In this document: piece after piece, positions 56,350 to 64,000 of the stretch
Position numbering within the stretch: the stretch's first letter is position 1
Layout of the letters: each line of letters starts with the position of its first letter
Source of the DNA: Ashinkailepas kermadecensis
Taxonomy: Eukaryota; Arthropoda; Thecostraca; Neolepadidae
Length of the DNA: 64,000 nucleotides
Direction: 5' to 3'
Assembly: GCA_034440615.1 (NCBI GenBank)
Contig: JAOTOM010003662.1
Location: 62,001 to 126,000, forward strand
Translations under genes and position numbers: made by a program
The notes under the pieces: model-generated
The model's database searches: none
The model's input: the letters and a program-made list of their open reading frames with translations, nothing else
What the model was told of the DNA's origin: nothing

Positions 56350-56613
56350 GTCGGTGAAACCAAACGTAGTATCAGGGATAGGTACAATGAGCACTTGGGA
56401 GATGCCAGACTTCGAAGAGCATACACACCTTCAGGCGAACACATGATCGACAAACATTCCAACATGGAACACAGCGACACTAACACAAACTTCAAAGTAG
56501 AAATTCTAGCAACAGCCAGGGACAACGCTGATCTAAAGGTCCTCGAATCTCTACACATACGTAATCTACGGCCGCAACTAAACACGCAAACGACGTCTTG
56601 GTGTATCACTTAA
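56350..56613 (+). pseudogene. GIY-YIG endonuclease domain of the Penelope-like element
   Basis: 88 codons from VGETKRSIRDRYNEHLGDAR through LESLHIRNLRPQLNTQTTSW. These match the central and C-terminal GIY-YIG motifs: VGET, the catalytic Arg and Tyr region R-x3-RYNEH, the Glu in VLESLHI and the final PQLN. The first GIY strand is missing, and a TAG (56347-56349), which is also an acceptor-like TATTTTAG, lies immediately upstream. This is the nuclease that nicks target DNA in Penelope-like elements. Confidence 0.7.
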
Positions 56614-56883
56614 ATTACATAAACATAAAATATATTTTATGTATTACGCGTTATATTGTTCTATGTCTGTATATGTGCGTGAGTGTATGTATCGATATGT
56701 ATGTGGACCATCGGCTCGGGCTTCCTCAGAGGATTCTATCTTGACATAGTTTGTTTCTGGTTTGGAGTTTCTTTAAGTGTCTGCACCACTGAGGAGGCTT
56801 TTCTGCATTCCACGTGTCTTTTGCACGCTTTTTTTCTAGCGTGCTTTTTTTCAATTGCTAAACTTGACATTTTTATATCACTC

Positions 56884-56936
56884 CTGACGATGGCCCCTGG
56901 CCGAAACGTTGAGCAATAAAGTATAATCCTTAACGT
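56884..56936 (+). ncRNA. hammerhead ribozyme-like motif, right repeat
   Basis: CTGACGA (56884-56890) fits the CUGANGA core. TGGCCCCTGGCC can form stem II, GAA plus ACGTT (56903-56910) follows, and AACGT (56932-56936) can close stem III. ATATCA and TGATGT flank as a possible stem I. Hammerhead motifs are known in terminal repeats of Penelope-like elements. Catalytic ability is untested. Confidence 0.45.
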
Positions 56937-57003
56937 TACTTTTGATGTCAACTCAGCACCTCCTGGTATATTGAAGGTCGTATGCTTTCTTTACACGCAA
57001 TGT

Positions 57004-57321
57004 CTAAAACCCAGGAGCATCTAAGAGCCATTCTTCGTTGTATTTAAAAAGGTTCCCAGAGTTAACAATGTCAGACTCATCCCTTAATACTTCCCGCAGC
57101 GAGACAAAGGAACGTCCAAAGTGACGTCTCCGTTCGTTGACAAGCCGTGGACATGAGACTAAAATGTGTCTCACCGATATTGGTGCGGTGCACCCGGGGC
57201 AAAGCGGCGTCTCGTCACCACTCAGGAGATAACGGTGTATCGCATAGGTACTCCTCAATAGCAGGCGACACAGACACCTCGTGGCCTTTGTTTCAGTGTG
57301 AGGATGAAACCCACTCACCAA
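57004..57321 (-). pseudogene. LINE C-terminal zinc-binding region
   Basis: 105 codons with LCRLLLRSTYAIHRYLLSGD and LCPGCTAPISVRHILVSCPR, the C-x2-C-x8-H-x4-C motif located at the end of arthropod I/Jockey-type LINE ORF2. It belongs with the RNase H fragment at 58414-58614, from which it is separated by element F4. Confidence 0.6.
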
Positions 57322-57354
57322 TACAGAGTTTTACACTTTTCAAACTATTGTTTG

Positions 57355-58192
57355 TTAACTCGAGCAGTCTCGGGGGGGGGGGTTGTTAAGCACCCCCCCC
57401 CCCTAAGGTTTTCCGCGGATAGTGAAAGAACGGCGCGCTGCCGCGCGCCGAAGTTTGGCATTCCTTTTCCCACATCAATTTGGCATGTCGTTTCAAAATT
57501 GTTAGGTCAAATCATCTAGAGGCAACGAGTTAGCGAAGTTCATGTGCGGTCACCTCCAAAAACGTTCAACCAGTCGTCACGCTTCAACGGATAAATATAT
57601 TTTAATGAAACTTTCAACGTGTGCTTATCTTAAGGTACACAAGAAAACGCACCCGAGGAATTTTGTATTTTTTTCCGTTTTTTATTACTTATTAGACTTG
57701 CATATTTGCCCATTAGAGTTAAAATCGAAGATTCTAGCAAAAGTAAGCATTTTGTATTAGTACAGGTTGATTTCGAACACAGTTTTTCGGTCCGCTCTTC
57801 CCATTAGAAACATAAAAATTAAAGAAAACTTTAAAACTCAAAACTTTGCAATTTCAAAAAATACAATTTTGATTTTTGGGTGGCCTAAAAATGTATGGCC
57901 CTGGGCAATTTCGTCTTCCTTTTCTGAATCCAAATAATTTTGGTTTCTGAAATCTCTCCCAAAATAAACTCTTCAGAGGCAAAAACATGATTTAAATCGT
58001 GAAAATATAGGCCCCCATAGTGACGTCACTTTTTGGAATGGGCATTTGGCGGTGGTGTCGGGCCCTACTCGTCAAGCGCTTTCCGATGACACCTCTTTCG
58101 TTTTCGTGCGACGCTTAGTTTTGAGATTAGAGGGGGTTTTATCCCCCCCACCCCGAGACGGGGTGTGAGGATCTGACCGGAGAGAAGGTTAA
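57355..58192 (-). mobile_element. F-family element F4, complete with TTAA at both ends
   Basis: TTAA at 57355-57358 and 58189-58192 bracket 830 bp. Minus-strand start TTAACCTTCTCTCCGGTCAG, then GCGTCGCACGAAAACGAAAG, TGACGTCA at 58021, and the distal CCCCCGAGACTGCTCGAG. It lies inside a LINE ORF2 on the same strand. TTAA duplication and CCC-type ends suggest a piggyBac-type non-autonomous element. Confidence 0.65.
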
Positions 58193-58413
58193 TGAGTCCC
58201 ATCTTACCTGCAACTTCCTCAAAATAAACCTTTGACAGCCAAGTAGAAGTCCCTAGCAGGAGGCAAAAGGGAACGTGTGCACGGAGCCCGTGCACCTTGC
58301 TTTGCCGCAGCATCTGCGACTTCGTTCCCACAGATTCACACATGATTCGGAATCCAAATTAGGACAACCGTTTTCCCAGCGCAAGTCAGGGATGTAAGCC
58401 TATGTAAAATATC

Positions 58414-58614
58414 TTATACAAATTGGTTCGACGGATAAACCGCATTCAGAATCTTAATACTACTGAGGGAATCGGTGGAAATAATATGCAGCGTGCCATC
58501 ACATGTCTCTTTAAAACTCAGTGCTTTGTCTAAGGCAACCAACTCAGATGTATAGACAGATGAGTTGCCGGAAGGGAAAACGTCCTGAGCACTGTGCCCA
58601 TTACAAACGCACAC
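58414..58614 (-). pseudogene. LINE RNase H fragment
   Basis: SSVYTSELVALDKALSF and LHIISTDSLSSIKIL are the Glu and Asp motifs of the RNase H domain found in I-clade-type LINEs. An upstream TDFSKT (first Asp motif) is present in another frame near 58640, so the domain is frameshifted. Confidence 0.6.
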
Positions 58615-59132
58615 CCAACACCACCCCGGTCTTGGAAAAGTCGCTTGAAGTTTGGATTCAACTGATTATGAGAGCAATGTCAGTCAAAGGGGTCGAGGTC
58701 AGCGAAAGAAGAGGCCCAGGAGACTTTGGGATTTTGAACCCGAAGCTGTTGGGCAGCCTCAGTTAGTGGTAGGCATGGTAGCACTCAGTTCAGTATCTCG
58801 GCTGATAGTTAGTATCTCTGAAGAGCAACTTTTAAATGCACTTCCATAAGTTTGACCAGTGTCTTGCAATTCTTAAATATGTGTGAAGACCTAATGACAA
58901 TTATTTGACAAGTGATCCCGAAGGCCATGGAGCCCGTTCCTCTGCTATTTTTACTTATCTTCTGCATTAGTGATTACTATTTGTAAGTCGCCCCGATTTG
59001 TCGCCTATTTGCGAAGGTGAACGGGAAACATATTGCCCCCCGCCCGGCCAGTCACTCGCGTTCCACCCGGTACACCAGCGACTGTCAAGTTAATATAGTC
59101 TGACACTGGATTGTCTCTTTCATGTTACCAGA
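58615..59132. other. no gene seen
   Basis: Left 30 bp belong to the LINE RNase H. The rest has no motif. Confidence 0.4.
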
Positions 59133-60074
59133 ATGACGCGGAGCCAGGTAGATGCTCTGGACCCGGAGGATTTTGTGAAAACTCTCAAGCACATGATGTC
59201 GGAGCGTAGGGCTCGGCCTTCAAACCCTCCTACGTTAGCCGAACCCCTAACCGAGCCCTGCCCGATAGTGGCTACAACCTTGGATACATTTAAGAACAGT
59301 GTGTGTCCACCTCTCGACGATATCCTCACCGACCACACCGACTGCATCCATGGATTTCTCTTTGAGTCCGGGGAAGCTCGCTGCCCGTTCCCTGAAAGGG
59401 AATACGTGACAATGCCTGCCGAGCGGAAAGATCTGGACGAAGCCGCGAAGAAGTGGATTCTCGGCTTCGCGGTCCCTTTCTCCCACCTGAAGTCGACCTT
59501 CGCGGTACCTTTCTCCCACCTGAAGGCGACCTCACCCGCCGTCTGAGATGGGTGTTCTCTCGGGAGCGCGGCGGCCTACTACGTGGCTAGGCGTGGCAGT
59601 CTGGGGCATAAGGGTCCGTTCGAAACGCCGGACAAGCCGACCCTGTCCGCGGCGAAAACCCACCTTCGGAAGCACCCATGCTTCCCGTGCGGACTCGTGA
59701 AGGTGGCGCTAGTGACAGAAGGATCAGGGTTCGACGTGGAAGTTGACTACGTAATGCTGCGCAACTTGTTCTTTGTCATGGCCCTCAGTGTGTCGCACGG
59801 CCAGACAATCACACGCGAGAGGATCTAGAAATTCCGGGATGCAACAAACGAGGGTATACAGATAGAAACCTGCCTGATAGAGCCGGAGACGATGCGAGAT
59901 TTCTGGAGTGGACTACAGAACGGGGGTGCCACGACGAAGAAACCCTTCTCCAAGATCGCGGCGATGGCCTGGCGCCACTCCAAAAACATACCAGCTATGA
60001 GCATGCTAGTCCCCCAAGCATGCCTGCGGGGCCTCACCACACCGACTTTTGTGGCACGTCTCCACATTGAATAG
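59133..60074 (+). pseudogene. unrecognised coding sequence with two stops
   Basis: Three long open stretches lie in one frame: 59133-59543, 59547-59825 and 59829-60071, separated only by TGA (59544) and TAG (59826). The composition is protein-like throughout, from MTRSQVDALDPEDFVKTLKH to KKPFSKIAAMAWRHSKNIPA. A 33-bp direct duplication (FAVPFSHLK twice) sits at 59464-59530, just before the first stop. GC content is higher than in the flanks. I do not recognise the family. A transposon or virus-derived gene that has decayed is the simplest guess. Confidence 0.4.
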
Positions 60075-61087
60075 CCTGCGGCGGATCTCTGGTGATTCTG
60101 GACGATCGACGGCATGTCGGAGTTTACGGCTCTCGGGGACGCGTTAGGCGCGATCAGTCGGGTCGCCTTTCATGGCGATGTTCGAGTCCATGACGCGCGT
60201 GTCATCTGAAAACTGCCGCACGTCGGCGCGCATGGACGTGGAGTTTTTCAAGGCGCGCGGAGATGCCAGGGCGATTGAGTTCTAAGAGGGGAGATGGGCG
60301 AGGATGACCATGACTCCGATCATGTCGCAGTGGGTGGTTGACAACGGCCACGTCTCCCGAGGAGGGACACCTCATAGAGCCATGGCCACTTATAGCTTCT
60401 GGCAGCATGAATGGCCGGACTGGTAAAGGCATCAGATAAAATATTGGCATGACCACCATCATACAATCAACAAATATGATGTCAAATATCTCATCAATAG
60501 GCATTATCCATATACATTTGCACCTGTTTGAACATTAGTTGGCTCTTTTGACATCACCCCCACTCACTATCAGTGTGGAATTTGTATTCTCAGTCTTGGA
60601 TCCAGAGTGTATAATCCTTGAGTTCATGCAATTATGGATTATATATTGTTTGTCAAACATGGGGTCCATGCATTTCACCAAGATTATGGAATACATATAT
60701 ATTGACTCCAAAATATTTATATATATACATATATATATAGATCTGATATATCTGACATTTGCGTCAATTTAGTCATGCTGTACTAAATGCATACTATTGC
60801 TTCCCCAGGTGTCATCAGTGACCCTACTGTGATGGAGTATATGCTGGAGTTTGGTTACGACCTTGGTGGCAAATACGCAATCCGGACTTCGTATCTGAAT
60901 GATATGTGGTTGCTGCCATCTGCATGTTTACATTGCTGGCCAGGTATGTCAGTCTTCATTTTTCGACACCTAAATGCTACCGATCTACCGATATGATGCC
61001 AAAAGCTCAATAGCGCAGGCAGTAGCTAAGCGACACCCCAGCAACTGATTGCTATTGCCTAGGGCTGGGGGAAACAAGAGTTCACAG
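60075..61087. other. no gene seen
   Basis: Moderate GC to 60300, then AT-rich with TA microsatellite runs at 60717-60740. Confidence 0.4.
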
Positions 61088-61120
61088 GGACGATGAAGAT
61101 TCACAGTCGAAACGTCGGGA
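61088..61120 (+). mobile_element. remnant of a second Penelope-like terminal repeat
   Basis: GACGATGAAGATTCACAGTC followed by GAAACGTCGGG resembles the hammerhead-bearing end of Penelope-like elements, but the CUGANGA core starts GG instead of CT, so it is degraded. Confidence 0.35.
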
Positions 61121-61454
61121 ATTGTCTTTGCATTCGTGATCAAAGTAATCATTTCTCACTCAATTGATATATATATATATATTGTAGTGTTTATCGTCCT
61201 ACTGTCGTCCAAAGAACACTGGCAGTTCAGTTTTTGCAGGCTACCACTGGACTCATGTCGGAAAGCAGCAATTGCCCGCTGTGGATATTGGACTTCGTCA
61301 ACACATAATGGGATGGCAAGGCTGGAAGGAGCTCGGTTGTAAACGAAGTAGAGAAAGGTGTTGAGATGATTATGGTTGCAATGAAACAATTCCTTTACCC
61401 CGAAAAATGATTTACGTTTTGTTATCATTGAATTACGATTAATGATCTTTTACA

Positions 61455-62285
61455 CCTTTATCCCGTCCCCTCTCGTGGGGTTCTGTTTACGCCCCGCCCC
61501 CTTGAGGACTTCCGCTGATACGGAAAAATGGTGCCGAAATTTTTCATACCTACCTTTCTCCACATAAATGTGGCATGTTGTGTCAAAATTTTGGTATCAG
61601 GTATTCTACGGTCAACAAGTTATTGAAGGTAAAGTCAAGTGAGGTCACCTCCAAAAACGTTCAACCAGTCGTCACGCTTTGACGGATAAAGATATTTGAA
61701 TGATACTTCAAGCGTTTGTTTATCTTTAGGGATGCAACGAAACGCACTGGAGGAATTTGTGATTTTTTTGGGGGTTGACGTATTAATATTTTACATGTTT
61801 GCCCCTTAGGCCTAAAATGGAAGATTCTAGCTGAAGTAAGCATTTTTTTAGGAGAGCGAGTTAACTTCAAACAACGTCCTGCCATCTGCTCTACCAATTA
61901 GAACTCCCCACCCCAAAAACAAAATGTATATTCAACATTTTTAAAAGTTATAAAACAAATCATTTTGACTTTTGGGCAGGAAAACATTTGACGGCCATAG
62001 TCGATTTGGCCTTCATTTTCTGATCCATTTTTTTAAAGTAACCCCTAAAATAAACTCACCAGAACCAAAAACATGATGACCACCAGTGACGTCACTATAT
62101 AGATCACCCAGTGACGTCACTTTTGGGGATACAATTTTGGAGGTCGTATTGGACCCTACTCGTCGTGCGCTTTCCGATGATACCTCTTTCGATTTCGTGC
62201 GACGCTTGGTTTGGAGATTAGACGGTGGCATTTATCGACCATCCCCCCCCCCAACGAGACGGGGTGTGAGGATCTGACCGGAAAG
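61455..62285 (-). mobile_element. F-family element F5
   Basis: Minus-strand start CTTTCCGGTCAGATCCTCAC then ACCCCGTCTCG, GCGTCGCACGAAATCGAAAG, two TGACGTCA (62087, 62112) and the distal CCGCTGATACGG region. More diverged than F2-F4, and TTAA is not preserved. Confidence 0.55.
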
Positions 62286-62289
62286 ACAC

Positions 62290-62790
62290 TTGATTCGAAT
62301 TCTTGCTGAGATGACTTTATGGACCAGGATGTTATTACTAAGTAGAACTTGTTGCGTGAACCCTCGCCGCACGCACCATCCGAGCCATGAATTCCAGTGA
62401 TACGGTAGACATTTCACCGCACGCTGAACGTGCCGTTGATGCACCTACACGGCCATCCCGGTACCTCGTTTTACACCTTATACAGGCCAACTGCCAACTG
62501 ACGCTCCCAGCCGGGGGTAACTCCGAACGCGTGAGGCGTCTCGGATGCTATCTTGTCAGGGCAGGGGATCCCCGTGCAGGCCAGCGCTCTAACCAATTAC
62601 TGAGCTGACGGGGTGGAAAATCCCGGGGCAGCACTTGCTCGCTTGGTTCAGATTGATTCACAATTCGATTAATTTCTGCATTAACTTACACCTATTGAGA
62701 ATCCTGAATTCTTCTGCGTACGTCGTATGTTTGATGGCATATTATTGCATCATTGTATGTATTGTGCACTGCATAGCAAGCGACATACCC
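62290..62790 (-). mobile_element. tRNA-derived SINE-like composite repeat, copy 2
   Basis: Second copy of 27555-28030 (GACCAGGATG, CCAACTGCCAACTGACGCTC, TGTATTGTGCACTGCATAGC). The minus-strand A-box CAGTAATTGGTTAGAGCG is kept and the B-box is degraded. Confidence 0.5.
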
Positions 62791-63429
62791 ATATTTCTGT
62801 GCATTTCGACACATTTCGGTGCATGTCGGAGCCAAGCATGGAGGTCGGACGGGCACGTTTTCTGGGCATGGGTGGCCTGTGTGGATCCGCCTGTGCCGTC
62901 CGGCCTGTCGGTGATCTTGGAGAGGTCACGGCGGCCGGCCACAGCCGCGCGGGATGCCCGCCGGCCGGCAGCAGTCGGTGGTGTCACGTGGGTGCCGGCC
63001 CGGCGCTGGACGGGCCGGGCTTTCCGGGCGGCCTGCTCAATTCGAGCGTGGCTGCTCAACGGTTGAGTGGCTGCCGGGTCGGCTACTCCTCGCGGCAGTG
63101 GAATTCGTTGTGGAGATGGGGTTGTCTTGTGTGGTGTTGGCGATTGGTGTAAGTTTGCTGAGGCTACCAGGCCCTGAATCCCGTCAGCATGTGTCGGGGT
63201 GGAAGTGGTGTACCCAAGAGGGGTAGGGGGGTACCACTGGCCGCCGGGGCTTAAGTTCTGGTGCAGGGGAGATGCCTTGACGGTCCATCGGGTCTGGGGG
63301 TGGGAGACGCCGGTCGTGGCCATGCCGGCGCAAAGTTATTTTCCCTTTCGCCAAACCGGAGAGATAGTTGATGTGGTCAGGTGGTCGGATGTATGGCAGC
63401 TAAGGAAGTGGGCTGGATTGGAGCAAGTG
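62791..63429. other. GC-rich, no gene supported
   Basis: Open frames on both strands reflect CCGGCC-rich composition. No motif seen. Confidence 0.35.
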
Positions 63430-64000
63430 GAGTGATGATGGGTGGCTCTCCGCACTTTGGGAATCAGACTGATTGGCGACATGTTTTACCGCGTTGACCG
63501 AAGCGCTGACAATGAAAAACGCATCGCAGTGGATTTTGTAATTGGACTTGGTAATGGAGGTACCGGCGAGGACCATCTTTGAGAGAGTTGTAAGATAAAG
63601 GCAAGGACTAGGAGACTCGTGCCACGTTTCTGGCCATCTTTGAAGGATGTGATGCGGCGGATGTGGGCCACCCCTGCAGCCTGAGCTCCACTTGGATATC
63701 TACTTCAAACATGAATCGGAGCTCCAGTAAGAGAATGCTTGGTGTTGTTGGTGCTGCAGTTGCAGTGGAGAGTGATCGTGACAGATTTACAACAGAATGT
63801 GGTGGTGCGGAAGAGGCCTTTGAGTTCTGATAATTAGGCTGCCGTTGGGAGAGGTTTCGACGTCAGGATTGACTAAGGCGCAAATGGCGTGGAGTTGCTT
63901 AGTTGGCCAAAAACTTGAACACGACGGAAGAGAACGTCTTCGTCGAAGGGCTTGACGACTACGTACGAAGTACCGTCGAAGTAGGGTTCGGTGGGTTGGA
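63430..64000 (-). pseudogene. LINE ORF1 (gag-like) remnant
   Basis: On the minus strand YLHYQVQLQNPLRCVFHCQR, then FGQRGKTC, matches the zinc-knuckle region of arthropod LINE ORF1 proteins (consensus PLRCF.CQ.FGH....C). One residue is inserted between the first two Cys and His has become Gln. A TGA follows four codons later. Upstream SLLVLAFILQL fits the preceding domain in another frame. The element continues beyond the right edge. Confidence 0.45.

Larger units (their letters stand above)
56030..57000 (+). mobile_element. Penelope-like element, 5'-truncated, with inverted terminal repeats
   Basis: About 185 bp at the left end (TTGCGTGTAAAGAAAGCATA onward) is repeated in inverse orientation at the right end (to 57000). 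Between them lies a GIY-YIG domain but no reverse transcriptase. Penelope-like elements carry terminal repeats in direct or inverted arrangement and a C-terminal GIY-YIG nuclease. A 21-bp perfect hairpin (56209-56229, 56255-56275) sits inside the left part. Confidence 0.7.

Noticed and set aside
62635..63435. Overlapping frames of 80-190 codons on both strands
   Set aside because: GC-rich composition, no motifs, and mutually overlapping.

Overview
The window looks like repeat-rich DNA from a metazoan, most likely an arthropod. It has BEL/Pao gag and pol fragments, several LINE fragments, a Penelope-like element with a GIY-YIG domain, a hAT insertion, tRNA-derived SINEs, long AT and CT microsatellites, consensus GT/AG splice signals and TATA promoters. 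It has no operons or Shine-Dalgarno sites. A barnacle-like crustacean is a guess from the style of the small secreted proteins; the sequence does not name a species.

The left two thirds (about 1.9-43 kb) is a cluster of seven copies (U1-U7) of one composite unit, mostly in alternating orientation: U1 +, U2 -, U3 +, U4 -, U5 +, U6 -, U7 -. Each unit has (i) gene A, a TATA-driven 84-89 residue secreted protein that is extremely rich in Asp and Cys (A1 3607, A2 8667-, A3 12210, A4 18272-, A5 23711 frameshifted, A6 39225- broken, A7 42394-); (ii) a downstream block with repeated TGACGTCA palindromes; and (iii) a 15-bp minisatellite read toward gene A that encodes a Cys/Arg repeat after a short hydrophobic leader (candidate gene B). 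U1-U4 also keep an unrecognised ORF (C) upstream of A. A and B converge, and their predicted products are strongly acidic and strongly basic respectively. If B is real, this paired cluster is the most interesting system in the window.

Two families of short TTAA-flanked DNA elements are scattered through the cluster and beyond: E (about 0.9-1 kb, loaded with AGGTCA half-sites) and F (about 0.83 kb). Both look like non-autonomous piggyBac-type elements. The centre (26.6-35 kb) holds a pseudogene of an invertebrate family with a TSHGKG motif, a 66-bp minisatellite and two E copies.

The right third (43-64 kb) is nested transposon debris. A BEL/Pao gag fragment is followed by a decayed LINE (44.7-52.4 kb). 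That LINE is interrupted by a 3.8-kb hAT-type element with an 8-bp target duplication and by a 167-bp tRNA-derived SINE with a 13-bp target duplication. Beyond it lie a BEL/Pao DUF5641 fragment, a Penelope-like element with inverted terminal repeats and hammerhead-like motifs, a second LINE split by an F element, an unrecognised pseudogene, and a LINE ORF1 remnant at the right edge. The left edge carries a hAT-transposase-derived ORF. The only intact, plausibly functional genes I can support are copies of A. Most other coding sequence is broken.
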